From NCBI GenBank assembly GCA_028583685.1, contig JAMXIF010000042.1, positions 23,431,961-23,495,960 on the forward strand: a stretch of 64,000 nucleotides of DNA. The letters run 5' to 3'. Under the pieces are notes generated by a model. That model was not told the origin of the DNA, searched no databases, and worked only from the letters and a program-made list of their open reading frames with translations. Shown here one piece after another: positions 43,441-53,489 of the stretch (position 1 is its first letter; each line of letters starts with the position of its first letter). Origin of the DNA: Petaurus breviceps papuanus. Its lineage: Eukaryota > Chordata > Mammalia > Diprotodontia > Petauridae. A program made the translations under genes and the position numbers.

Positions 43441-43857
43441 GATAGATACTATTACTATACACATACAAATTAGTAAAGATGATATTTAATAGCATATCCT
43501 ATAACATTCTTCTGAAAAATGGCACCAAAGCTTTTTAATGCTTAGTGGTATTAAAAATGTGCTTTGCAACTATCTATTTATTATTATAACAAATGATTAT
43601 TATTTCTGTTCTAGTATCATTTTATGCCCAAAGAACAATAATATAATTATGTGGTTTTCACTTTGGGATTCTTTCCAGGGCTCTGTTAAGGCAACCACAT
43701 CTTTCAATGTAGAAAAAAATATTTGTTTTAAGTCTACCATGAAAATAAATGGCTTTCTTGTTGCTATCGAAGGGATATTAAATCTAAAATTAAATTTTCT
43801 AGTTTGTTTTACCTTTTTTTCCCCTTTGTTTGAATCTGTGATTCTAGATTTCACCTA
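43441..43857. other. unassigned AT-rich sequence
   Basis: Overlapping frames of 106 codons (plus, 43538-43858) and 84 codons (minus, 43600-43854) are mirror shadows in AT-rich DNA. No domain was recognised in either. Confidence 0.4.
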
Positions 43858-44140
43858 GTCAGCTAAGTAGTATAGTACATAGAATGTTGGGCCTGGAGTC
43901 AGGAAAACCTGAGTGCAAAATCTGGATTCAGACACTTACTAGCTATGGAATCCTGGGCAAGTCAATTAATCTGTTTCCCCTCAGGTGTTCTTAGCTGTAA
44001 AATGAGGATAACAATAGCAGCTCTTTTCCTAGGATTGTTGTGAGGTTTAAATGAGATAATATTTGTAAAAAAAAAAAACACTTGGCACAGTGTCTGACAT
44101 ATAGTAAATATTTCATTAATGGTATTTATCATTATTACTC
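43858..44140 (+). mobile_element. MIR/THER1-type SINE, full length
   Basis: The tRNA head, GGAGTCAGGAAAACCTGAG, TATGGAATCCTGGGCAAGTC, AGCTGTAAAATGAGGATAAC, ATTGTTGTGAGGTTTAAATG and CAGTGTCTGACATATAGTAAA are in order. Confidence 0.9.
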
Positions 44141-44224
44141 CATTGGCATAGGGAACTCCTGGTGACAAAACTCCCTTCATCAGTGTATTTTAGTCACTAT
44201 TCTATAAATCAGTCTAAGAGAACC

Positions 44225-44345
44225 GACTAAGGAAATGATAAATTAAGTCATTTGGGCAGAGTCATATGGTCAGTATTTGTCAGAGATGGGACTTCTACTC
44301 AGGAGTTCCGGACTTTAAGGCTAACTTGCTATTTATTATGCCACT
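44225..44345 (-). mobile_element. MIR-type SINE (antisense)
   Basis: AAGTCATTTGGGCAGAGTCA, GATGGGACTTCTACTCAGGA and TATGCCACTTCTCC are reversed core and head. Confidence 0.6.
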
Positions 44346-44609
44346 TCTCCTTTCCTACCAAATCTTTTTTTTAAAGGAATGGAAATTTATATTAAAATAT
44401 GGTAAATAAAATGGTGTTTATAGAACTACAATTCTGGAATAACAAGTGTCATTTCTCCTTGTCTTTTTATAACATTAATTCACAATCATTGCCCAGTATT
44501 GCATAATTGGGAAAAAATACTGGATAAGAAATTGAGTGCCTGGAGACCTGACCTCAGAATCAAAAAGGCCTAGATTTCAAACCCTACTTCTGACATATAC
44601 TAATAGTAA
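44346..44609. other. mostly unassigned, MIR head near 44550-44605
   Basis: GGCCTAGATTTCAAACCCTAC with a following TAATAGTAACTTGGG suggests a fragmentary plus-strand MIR; the rest is unassigned. Confidence 0.4.
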
Positions 44610-45490
44610 CTTGGGGGAATAATTTAAGGAAGAAGGAAGGGAATGAGGTTTATAGAACACCTAACTAACTTGCCAGCCAAGGAGAATGAGAAGGAATTGT
44701 TGGAGAGATCAGAGGAAATTATGTAGAAAGTAGCATCACAAAAACCTAGAAAGGTTTGAATATCCAAAAGGAGATGGTGATCTACAGTGTCAAATACTAC
44801 AGAGAGGTCAAGGAGGAATAGAACTGACAAAGAGTTGGCAACTAAGAAGCTGTTGGGAATTTTGAAAAGGGCAGTTTCATGTGAATGTTGAATGTCAAAG
44901 TCGAAAGTCAATCTCTAGAAGGTGTAAAAGAAAGTGAAAGGAGAGGAAATGGAGGTACTAATTGTGAATGTCTTTCTGGAGGAGTTTGTCCAAGGAGGGG
45001 AAGAAAGGCACAAAACGTTAGCTAATAGAAGATGTTAAGATCAAATGCGAGTTGTTTTAAGAATGGGGAAAACATAGGCACGTTTGTTGTTCATCCTTCA
45101 TTCTCAAAGAGGAATGATGACATCAGGAGGGTGATGTCTTGACTTGTCACTGAATTGGATTCACTTATAGGGCTGGAGGCAGGGTTATGCAAAGTCATCA
45201 GCCTCACTTTCTCCTGCAGAATCATTCAAAGGCCAGTGGCAGCATGTTTGCAGACTGTTAGGGAAGGAGCCAGTACAGAGTGAGACTTTGAAGACAACAG
45301 TGAGTGAAGACGATGAGTCAGGAGGGGAAAGGATTAAGAGTCCTTAGGGGGAAGTTTGCCTGAGCAAGAAGAGTCATCTTTCCATCTTAGAACAAAATGA
45401 AGGAAGAGAAAGTGAAGAAAGATATCTGAATGATGTGAGCTGAGGGTGAGCAGGGGAGGAATTGTTAGTGAATTTAATACAGGAGTTGTT
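44610..45490 (-). mobile_element. L2 LINE reverse-transcriptase region (antisense), split by an RTE-SINE
   Basis: The minus strand frame at 44624-44911 contains LLDLSVVFDTVDHHLLL, the L2 polymerase block before the active site. Further antisense L2 follows (AGAGAGGTCAAGGAGGAATAG, GGGCAGTTTCATGTGAATG). At 45086 the L2 stops and resumes at 45242 with GTTTGCAGACTGTTAGGGAAG. Confidence 0.85.
45087..45241 (-). mobile_element. RTE-dependent SINE (antisense) inside L2
   Basis: TTGTTCATCCTTCATTCTCA with AATGATGACATCA is the complement of the RTE 3' end seen near 36215-36255. GTCACTGAATTGGATTCAC and CAGCCTCACTTTCTCCTGC form the body. GCACGTTTG (45078-45086) and GCATGTTTG (45242-45250) are the target duplication. 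Confidence 0.85.
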
Positions 45491-45494
45491 TGGA

Positions 45495-45695
45495 GGTAAA
45501 CTACATTTTACAAAGCTCTTTGACATTCATTTGCTCGTTTGGCTTTCACAACAACCCTCAGAGGTGCATAGTACAAGTACAATTGTCCATGTTTGCAAAT
45601 GAAGAAATCTAGGCTCCAGGAGGATAAGCATAAAGGTTAGGACTTGAACTCAAGGCTTGTAACTTCAGTCCAGGCCACCATTCTGCCTCTCACAA
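45495..45695 (-). mobile_element. MIR-type SINE (antisense)
   Basis: TTTACAAAGCTCTTTGACATT, TCACAACAACCCTCAGAGG, GACTTGAACTCAAGGCTTG and CACCATTCTGCCTCTC follow MIR backward from tail to head. Confidence 0.75.
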
Positions 45696-46509
45696 AGAAG
45701 ATGAAAACACATTTTGATCCTAATGAACTTGGATTGCAGTTACAATCCTGTCCATTCACTGCTATTACGTACATAGTAAGAAAATAGGCTCCATAGCAAA
45801 TCACTATTTCCTTCTTTCTCACCATAATTTGTAGAATTCTTGTCATTGAGATTCTTAAAACATTCTTAAGAATCTAAGATACTACAGGAGGTTTAGTGTC
45901 TTTGCTAACTTAAAAAAAAAGTTTTCTCCATATTGTAATTTCCCTCCATTACAAAATTCCATGCTGGTTTTCTTTTGTGGTCTCCTTTCCCAACCCCTGT
46001 ATCCTTTCCGTAATTGTTGTCAGTTGTGGAGATCTTGGCCATTTGGGGGAAGCTATCTTTGCTGTTTAATGCATTTTTTCTAAAACAAACACAGACTTTG
46101 TGGCTAGCCTGGAGCCCTGACTGTGCACTGTTTATAAGGGGCTGGCAGGGGGGTTATGGTCCATGGGGAAAGAGTTAGGAGCAAAGAACACATAGAATAG
46201 AATGTGCTGACTTTTCCATGGCTGTGGAGACAATTTGGAAGAGTTGTCTTGTGCCTCAAAAGCAGGGAGTGCTTCATTGTGAAAACCAGAATTGGTGTGA
46301 CCTGCATACCTTCATGGCTTTGTGAGTGACCTCTAACATTAAGATGACTTAGAATTATGTCAAAACATCTGGTCAATTTGTTCATTCACTGTGAAAAAAA
46401 AATTCTGCCTTCTGGGTGTCATGTGGCTATAACAATTTAGTGGCTTTTATTCCCAATTTTGGTGGTGTTATCGGGAAACTTTCAGGCTCTATAAAAGGGA
46501 GCCTCTAGA
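45696..46509. other. unassigned, repeat-free sequence
   Basis: No repeat or gene was recognised over about 800 bases. The 93-codon minus frame (46104-46385) has no recognisable domain. Confidence 0.4.
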
Positions 46510-46650
46510 CACTAAGATCCTAGAATTTAGGGCTCAAAGGAGATTTAGACATACTCTATAAGGCCTCCTGATTTTACAAACAAGGGAACTGAAGTCCAGG
46601 GTGGAGAAGTGAGTTGCCTAAAGATCACAGGTAGTAAGTAGCAAAAAAAG
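46510..46650 (-). mobile_element. MIR-type SINE (antisense)
   Basis: TTTTACAAACAAGGGAACTG, AAGTCCAGGGTGGAGAAGTG and AGATCACAGGTAGTAAGTA are a reversed MIR core. Confidence 0.65.
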
Positions 46651-46894
46651 AAATGTAAAGGCTTATCTATAAATTCTCCCAAACCATTAAATATCTCTTC
46701 TCCAGGGTCTATTCTCCTTTTCATCATTCCCCCTTCTTCATTGTTCTCTCAAATCTCCACCCTAGAAAGGAAAGCACTTTTCCAACACTCTTGGCACTCC
46801 TTCTTTCCCTGGGTATTTAAGGCTTCTTCCCACAAAAATAAAGTTGGAGACCCCAAACTAATAAAATACAAAGGGCTCTTAGAGTAAGAAAACA
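46651..46894. other. unassigned sequence
   Basis: No repeat or gene was recognised. Confidence 0.4.
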
Positions 46895-47055
46895 GTCTAA
46901 TACAGTAGAAAGAAATCTAGATTTGGAAGCAGGAGAGTTGATTCTGAATCTTGGCTTTGCTGTTTAATTCCAGTGTCACCTTGGGCAACCTCACTTCACA
47001 CTTTGGGGCCTCAGTTTCCTTGTCAGAAGGTCTATTTCAATTGCTATGATCTGAT
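46895..47055 (+). mobile_element. MIR-type SINE
   Basis: AGATTTGGAAGCAGGAGAGTT, CAGTGTCACCTTGGGCAACC and GGGGCCTCAGTTTCCTTGTC are in order. Confidence 0.72.
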
Positions 47056-47159
47056 AATATTTAATCAATCAATAGTGGAGTACTATAAAAATTGCATTGG
47101 AGATTTGTGCTACATCTATGAGACACCAGCACATTGAATAGGTAAGTTCCCCTTAATAG

Positions 47160-47320
47160 AGTATAAGAGATCCTTGGTTAAAATCCTCCCTCTGTCACTT
47201 ACTAGTTATGTGACCTTGGGAAGTTCATTTAAATTCTCTGGGTCTCAGTTTCTTCATCTAGAAAATGAGAGGGTTTGACAAGATGTCTGCTCAGGTCCCT
47301 TCTATTTCTGTAGCTATTAT
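47160..47320 (+). mobile_element. MIR-type SINE
   Basis: CTCTGTCACTTACTAGTTATG, GTGACCTTGGGAAGTTCATT and TTTCTTCATCTAGAAAATGAG are followed by GGTCCCTTCTATTTCTGTAG. Confidence 0.75.
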
Positions 47321-47425
47321 CTTCCTTAAGAGTAGACACCATGTCTTAGCTAAATTTTATATCTCCCACAGCTCCTGATATGGGACTCTGAACCTAATGA
47401 GTGTTTAGTAAATGTATGCTGCTTT
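47321..47425 (+). mobile_element. L2 LINE 3' end, diverged
   Basis: TAAGAGTAGACACCATGTCT and TGTTTAGTAAATGTATGCTG fit the last part of the L2 3' UTR. Confidence 0.5.
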
Positions 47426-47774
47426 TCCCATTTAACCCAATAAAACATTAATTGGTTCTCATACTAATTAGAATCACTTCAAGAAATCTAGAAAGGTCTT
47501 GAACAGGTCATTCAATTCAAATTAGAAAATAAACTAAGACAATTCAAATGGGATCTTTTCATTCATATTCAGACAAAACTATAAATATATATGTATATGT
47601 ATATATACATACACACATGTGTGCACACGTGCACACACACATATCTGATTTGTGAAGCTATCATGATTTACTTGAAAGAACAATCTACAAAAAATGAATT
47701 CTCATTTTGCCAATTCTATTTTATTTAAGGACTGCATGAATGTCTCAATGTAAGAGTTCTCAGGACACAGACAT
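47426..47774. other. unassigned sequence with a TA/CA microsatellite
   Basis: A mixed (TA)n/(CA)n microsatellite lies at about 47583-47643. Nothing else was recognised. Confidence 0.5.
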
Positions 47775-48045
47775 TGTAGAGTGCTTGAACTGGGAGGAAG
47801 CTTACCGATCCTCTAGTCCATTTGGCAGGCCAATTATTAAGTTAGAAAATCACTAATTAACATTATCTACATTGTATAGTATTTTTATTTACTGTGTTAA
47901 ACATCTTCCAATATCATTTTAATCTCGTTTGGTCCAGACTCAGGAGTTTTGCATGGCTTGCCCCGCAAATTTAACACTTCTGATCTATTCCAAATCTTCC
48001 ACTTTAAAAATGAGGAAACCAAAGTCCAAAGTCATCCCTCTTCTA
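47775..48045 (-). mobile_element. MIR-type SINE (antisense) split by a hAT MITE
   Basis: Left: GAACTGGGAGGAAGCTTACC and CTCTAGTCC. Right: AAATGAGGAAACCAAAGTCC. The MITE at 47825-47983 separates the parts. Confidence 0.6.
47825..47983 (+). mobile_element. hAT-like MITE (GGTGTCAAACTC family)
   Basis: The interior AGTTAGAAAATCACTAATTA, ACATTATCTACATTGTATAG and CATCTTCCAATATCATTTTA, with CCCCGCAAATTTAACACTTC at the right, match the copies at 11.1 and 30.2 kb. The left terminus is eroded. Confidence 0.6.
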
Positions 48046-48984
48046 CTAACATAACATAACATAGTGACTTGAATGAAGAGCTTGGAAAGCAAACTTTGAA
48101 AAAAGCCAGCTGATAACGAGTTGTTAAGAGAAAAGCATGTTCTTTACAGGCATGATAATACGCTATAAAAGTGTATTCTCCATTTTTCTATAAAGGCTTT
48201 TCTGATAGGATTCACACATGTGATTTTTTTTTCCCGGTTGCCCTGAATAGTTCACTCTACCCATAATATTACTCTATCATTCTGTAGCTAGAGCAAAATA
48301 TGGCCTTGCACTCTGTAAAATTGAAGCCAAGCTCTGGAGTCACTTCATGTTAAATCTCTTTAGATGCCCCTATAGCTATTATAACACTCTTGGTCATGGA
48401 TTGTGACTGTAAGATCAGCAAAACACCTGAATCAAAGGTTTAAAAGTTCAGACTAAAGATGGGTTATTCCATTTGTTGAATTATTGAACTTTAGAAGTAG
48501 AATGTCTATAACAAACACAAAATGGCAGAAAGTCTCCCTTACCAAGTTGTTGAGAAAGTGGGAAATATGAATTTATGGGCTCTGCAAAGGCAATTCATTA
48601 CAAAAACCTGTTACCAAAGGGGAGTAGGACTTTTTGCCTAAAGGGACAGGAAGGATGAAGAACTAAGGAAAGAGGCTCTTAGAACCTACCAACTATTTGC
48701 AGAAGAAGCATGATCAATCACTCATTTTGGAAAGACCCAGGGGAAGAGGAAACTATATATTAAAATCTTTAGGGAAAGCATGTTAAGACAGTCTCAACCT
48801 AAAGGCAACATCTTCTAAGACAGAGGGGAAGGATGGGAGGTTGAGATCAATCCATTCCTTCCCAATACTCCATTCTCACCTCCCTCTCCTAGAATTCCTA
48901 GTTTGTTTCTTGTACCTCCTAAATAGTTCATCATAGGTAGGCGCCTTCTCCGAAATGTACACACTCAGAGAATTGATCAAAGCT
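48046..48984. other. unassigned, repeat-free sequence
   Basis: No repeat or gene was recognised over about 940 bases. Confidence 0.4.
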
Positions 48985-49105
48985 CTGAGAGGTTTAGTGA
49001 CTTGCCTCAGGTCATGTAGTCAGCAAAGGTAGGTATTTAACTCTCATTTTTCTTTGAATCTGACTCTCTATCCTATCCATTATACCACATTGCCTCTCAC
49101 TTAAG
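48985..49105 (-). mobile_element. MIR-type SINE (antisense)
   Basis: TTTAGTGACTTGCCTCAGGT, CATGTAGTCAGCAAAGGTAG and TATACCACATTGCCTCTC are reversed MIR. Confidence 0.65.
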
Positions 49106-49429
49106 AAGAACTCAAAAAAATCCCAATGATTGACTTTACTTGAATTAAACTGAAAATAGAATCTTGGGAAATGCCTAAATTAAGGACTTTGGAAGAATTA
49201 GAAAAGGGAAAACTAAAGAAGTAGGTGTACATACAATTATCTAATGGCAATGTCACAAAAACCAAGGAAAGAGAATTTCAAGAAGGAAATTGTGTCAATA
49301 TGGTGACAAAAGTTTTAGAAGGCCCAAGGAGAATGAGTGAGAAAAGGCCACTAAGATAAAATATGTCTGTAATCATGAAAAGGAAAAAAAAATTTTAAAA
49401 ATAATAATATCATTACCCTGGAATTTTAT
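49106..49429. other. unassigned sequence
   Basis: No repeat or gene was recognised. Confidence 0.4.
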
Positions 49430-49755
49430 GGTACTTGAAACATTTCGCAATGTTTTCATGTACATTTTCTAATTTGAACCTCACAACAACCCTCTGGAGT
49501 AATCAGGACAAGAGCTATTTCCATGTAGAGAAACAGCATGGCAGAAGAGAGAGGGCTGAGTCTGTAGGCAAGAAGAGTTGGGTACAAATCTTGCCTCAGA
49601 TATTCCCTAGCTATGTGATTATGGCAAAATTCCTCAGTCTTTCAGAAGTTAACTTTTTTCATCCGAAAAATGGGTAGAATTGTCCCGCCTCACAGAGTTA
49701 TTGTGAAGAAAGTGATTTGCAAATTTCAAAGTGCCATAAAAATGAAATGAAAGCA
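49430..49755. mobile_element. two abutting MIR-type SINEs in opposite orientation
   Basis: A reversed tail (CTCACAACAACCCTCTGGAG, to about 49505) is followed by a forward copy from about 49525, with TTGCCTCAGATATTCCCTAG, TATGTGATTATGGCAAAATT and CAGAGTTATTGTGAAGAAAG. Confidence 0.65.
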
Positions 49756-50245
49756 AAAACCACTGTATTCAGAGTCAGAGGATCTGGGTTTGAATGAGGG
49801 GTTTTCTCATCCCATGGATATATTCCTCACTCTTCTGGACTTCCTCTACAATGCCCCAGATACCTCTTCATCCCGGAAGTTCACTCCAGCCCGGGACTTC
49901 ACACACTGACCTTGTGGTTTCTCCTTCTGATTGGCTGGTTCCTCCTAGAGCCTTTATTTTAAGGAAGATATTCAAGTTAGCCAAGTTCACCTAAACTTTA
50001 GCTACAATGCCAGACTCAGGGCACTTTCATCTCCCACCCACACACCTTTCAAGTTCCTTCTATGTTTTATTTTTCACCATTAAAAAGACCTCAGTGTCTG
50101 ATATCTTATCCTGCCAGGTGATCTTCCACCCATAAACCTTTCAAGTTCCCTTTTATGTATTATATTCTCTCACTAAATTATAAGTACTCTCTTTATACTT
50201 GCATTGTATTGCTAATGCTTATCATTGTACTTGGCACATGTTGAC
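49756..50245 (+). other. mostly unassigned, weak L2-like tail
   Basis: CTCACTAAATTATAAGTACT and ATTGTACTTGGCACATGTTG near 50168-50240 may be an old L2 end. CACCTTTCAAGTTCC occurs twice (about 50044 and 50137). Confidence 0.35.
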
Positions 50246-50254
50246 TTGATTCCA

Positions 50255-50415
50255 AAATGAGGGGATTGGACTAGGTGATCTCTGGGGTCCTTTCCTGATC
50301 TAAATCCATGATTCCATGAAAAGCAAAGTTTCAAGCAGTACGTCCAAGTTCATACAACTCCTAAGGACACAGAATTCCGATTTTCAATGTTCTTCCTTCT
50401 ATACCACAATGCCTC
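50255..50415. mobile_element. MIR-type fragments
   Basis: A plus-strand tail (GGACTAGGTGATCTCTGGGG) is followed by a minus-strand head-like end (TTCCTTCTATACCACAATGCC). Both pieces are short. Confidence 0.5.
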
Positions 50416-50429
50416 ACAAATGTTTCTGT

Positions 50430-50690
50430 AACACTCCTGAGTGAAATAGAAGTGGAAAATCCCCACCCTTCCCTAAAAGAATGTTCCCACCAATATTAAC
50501 TGATATCAACATTTTAGGCTTTTTGTTTTTTCATACTTGACTCAACCAAATCAGTTTCCATGAACGGACAGCAGTGGCTTTGCAATATGGCTCCCTTGAA
50601 AAACTGTGGACTTATTAAGCCAAGACTGCCAGTCCAGTCTTTGATGAGACAACAAAACATAAGCTAAAGCTCAAAGGATTACATATCGTA
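50430..50690 (+). repeat. copy 1 of a homologous 250-bp segment
   Basis: ATACTTGACTCAACCAAATC, ATATGGCTCCCTTGAAAAAC and GATGAGACAACAAAACATAA all recur, diverged, in the same order at 51810-52070. The family is unknown to me; it could be an unnamed interspersed repeat or a local duplication. Confidence 0.75.
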
Positions 50691-51639
50691 GGACAGAAAC
50701 CAGTTGGAAAATAAACACTAACCATACTTCAATTTGATCTTTGAACACTATTACTTCCCTTGGTTCTATAACCTTATCATTTTCTCTCTGGACTATACAT
50801 ATAATAGCAAAACCCACAGATTGTTTCATTTAAGTATGAATATTATAATATAATATGATTCTATTTTGAATAGCATGTTTCATTCACTTCACATCCTAAA
50901 TGGCTTTATGGAGTTAAATAATTCACTTTGGGAATTAAATAATATATAAAGGGAATGGGAGCAAGTAGTTAAGAGATGCTGCATAGACAGAGTATTGAAG
51001 AGATGGGATTGTTAATAAAAGTATTAGTTTGAATTATGCCAAGAGCTAATGGGGGAAAAGTGATTTCTTTATAATACGGGAAATGATTTGAGTTGAGGGG
51101 TATTGCATAAATTTAATATTGTATTGTCAGTTGGAACATAGGACAGAGAAAATAAGAAAGGGAACATTGTGGGCATGAAATGAGAGGAGATAATGGAGAA
51201 ATAGAAATTAAGAGAGCTATGGAGTCCAGGAGAGAATATTAGAAATTTCTTAATCCACTTATCAGTCTTTTGTATGGCTCACCTACATATCCATTTTTGT
51301 TCCTCTGAGTGTATGTGCTCATTATGCAAATGTGTATATGTGTGTAATTTACAAAGCATTAACTTCCCTGTAAGATCAATGAATAGGGTAGAAGGAAAAT
51401 CATGGGCTAGGATGGAAAAAAAAGGGTCACCACATCAACAAGGGTGACCACAATCTAGAGCCTTGTGTCTGTATGCAAATGGGGCAGCAATAAATGAAGC
51501 CAATTCATTCAGTCCTCTCTGAGTCTACTTTGAACCCCTCACATAGGCTCATAATACTGGGTGCCACTTAATTCAGGCTGTGCCTAAACAATGACAAAAT
51601 ACTTAATTGAAAAGTGATGTATTCCTCAAGGCCTACTTT
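50691..51639. other. unassigned sequence
   Basis: No gene or repeat was recognised over about 950 bases. Confidence 0.4.
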
Positions 51640-51800
51640 GAACAGAGGCAGTATAATATTGTGGATAGAAATCAGCCTTGGAGTCAAGATCTGTGTTCAA
51701 GCCCTGCCCCTCACCCTGACTGTGGACAAATCATTTAACTTGATTCTGCAAGCAATTGTTTAAGACTGTTACTGGAGAGCTGCCAGTACTCAGTTCTGGG
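51640..51800 (+). mobile_element. MIR-type SINE (THER2-like)
   Basis: TTGGAGTCAAGATCTGTGTTC, CTGTGGACAAATCATTTAAC and GCAATTGTTTAAGACTGTTAC fit the same SINE type as at 43200-43440. Confidence 0.55.
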
Positions 51801-51809
51801 AGCTTCTAC

Positions 51810-52070
51810 ACTGAAGAAATCACGCTGGGACTCTCCCACCTTGGCCCTCCCCAAAAGTATGTTCCCATCAACATTTACTCATCAACATTTTAAGTTTTTT
51901 TGCTTTTATACTTGACTCAACCAAAAGAGTTTATATAAGCAGACAACACTGGTTTTTCCATATGGCTATACCTTGAAAAGACCATAGATCCAATAAATCC
52001 ATGACTATCAATTTAGTCCTTGAGGAGACACCAAAACCTGAGCCAAAGACTCATAAACTTAAAGGAATAT
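51810..52070 (+). repeat. copy 2 of a homologous 250-bp segment
   Basis: ATACTTGACTCAACCAAAAG, ATATGGCTATACCTTGAAAA and GAGGAGACACCAAAACCTGA align with 50430-50690 at the same spacing. The direct repeats are about 1.37 kb apart. Confidence 0.75.
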
Positions 52071-52084
52071 TGTAGATTTTAAAG

Positions 52085-52370
52085 TTACATGGGACCATAG
52101 AAATCATTTAGTCCAGGGGTGGAGAACCTGCAGCCTCAAGGTCTTCTAGATCCTTGGGTGTGGTCTTTTGACTGACTCCAAGTTTTACAGAACAAATCCT
52201 TCTATTAAGGGGATTTGTTCTGTGAATTTTGGATTCAGTCAAAGGACTGCACTTAAGGATCTAGAGGGCCACATGTGGTCTCAAGGCCACAGGTTCCCCA
52301 CCCTTGAAATCTGTCCTGTTTCATTTTATAGACTTATAAACTGAAATCAAGAGTGTTTTTATCTTACATC
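52085..52370 (-). mobile_element. MIR-type SINE (antisense) split by a palindromic MITE
   Basis: GGGACCATAGAAATCATTTAG on the left and TTTCATTTTATAGACTTATAA on the right belong together; the hAT MITE at 52114-52306 divides them. Confidence 0.6.
52114..52306 (+). mobile_element. palindromic hAT-type MITE
   Basis: CAGGGGTGGAGAACCTGCAG at the left and CAGGTTCCCCACCCTTG at the right are inverse. The arms meet around TTCTATTAAGGGGATTTG. It is the same family as 12359-12560. The 8-bp duplication is unclear. Confidence 0.88.
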
Positions 52371-52398
52371 ATAACAGCAAGAGCTTCCAGTGAATTTC

Positions 52399-52546
52399 TT
52401 TTTTTTTTAAAGCAATTGGGGTTAAGTTACCTGCTCAAGGTTACATGGCCAGTTTTTTTGTGTGGGTATTAAGTATCTGAGGCCAGAACCGGTCCCAGGT
52501 CTCTCGACTCTGGGGCCATCGCTCTTACTGCACCACCTGGCTGCCC
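52399..52546 (-). mobile_element. tRNA-derived SINE (antisense) with target duplication
   Basis: Poly-T, AGCAATTGGGGTTAAGTTAC and the head complement GCACCACCTGGCTGCCCC lie within a perfect 15-bp duplication CTTCCAGTGAATTTC (52384-52398 and 52547-52561). Confidence 0.96.
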
Positions 52547-52579
52547 CTTCCAGTGAATTTCAAAGCATTTCTTTGGTAC

Positions 52580-52800
52580 ATCCAATGAGCAATTGTGAAG
52601 ACTGAGAGGCTAGCCTTGGAATCAGAAGACCTGTTTTATAATCCTGGCTATGATACCTTCCTAGGTATTTCAAATGGGGAAGCTAAAATGGGGTGAAAAA
52701 AAATGCTTGCATTGCCTACATCACAGGGTAGGAAAGCAGTTTGTCAGCCTTAAAGCATAATATAAATGTGTAGTTGTTGCTACTGTTATTATTATCTTTT
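52580..52800 (+). mobile_element. MIR/THER1-type SINE
   Basis: CTTGGAATCAGAAGACCTGT, TTGCATTGCCTACATCACAG and CAGCCTTAAAGCATAATATA fit head, middle and tail; the core is eroded. Confidence 0.6.
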
Positions 52801-53489
52801 TCTTATATTTTCTGGTATTTCTGATATATTTTTTATTTTCTTATGTTCAGATAGAAATTGTCCAAACACAATTCATTACTAAATTATTATTTATTTATTT
52901 TAATGTTCTGTGAACTATTGTACAAATAGACAAGGCAACCATATTTTGTAATTAAATAGAGTATCAGGATATAAGTTTATGTTTCATAGGGTCACTTTAA
53001 AAATCTTCAACACAATTCCAGTGGCAGACAACAGGAATGAAATGAACTCCATCCTGTTCCCACACAATTTTGGTCTCTTTTGTTGTGTCTCTACATTTTG
53101 AAAGTTTTTCATTCTGTGTAGTTTAGAGGATCAGGAAAATTTGATATGGCAACATCCATTAAAAACAATGTTTTTAATGCCTGGGAATTTATAGGTAGCC
53201 ATTTAGTCTATAAAAACTCTTGCAAAAAAAAACACTCTTGCAAGAGTAAATGTTATCAGTTACATTCTCTAGGATATTTGATATTTTGCACTTACAGTAC
53301 AGGGATTTGCCATCTATTAATGTGTAAGAGATAACAAGTTTATAGATATATAATTCCATCCACCTCCTCATATCTTACTAGTTATTCTTTTGGCATTAAA
53401 TTTTAATAGCCAGCCTATAGTTTCTTTCATTTCTTTGCATAATTTGCATGGATTACTAAGTCTAGGTTCCCTAGCAATAAGCCTTATTT
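52801..53489. other. unassigned AT-rich sequence
   Basis: No gene or repeat was recognised. An 8-A run and GCAAAAAAAAACACTCTTGCA create a small imperfect palindrome near 53220-53243. Confidence 0.4.

Noticed and set aside
43538-43858. 106-codon plus frame and 84-codon minus frame on the same DNA
   Set aside because: AT-rich mirror frames without domains or conserved features; neither has supporting splice or promoter signals.
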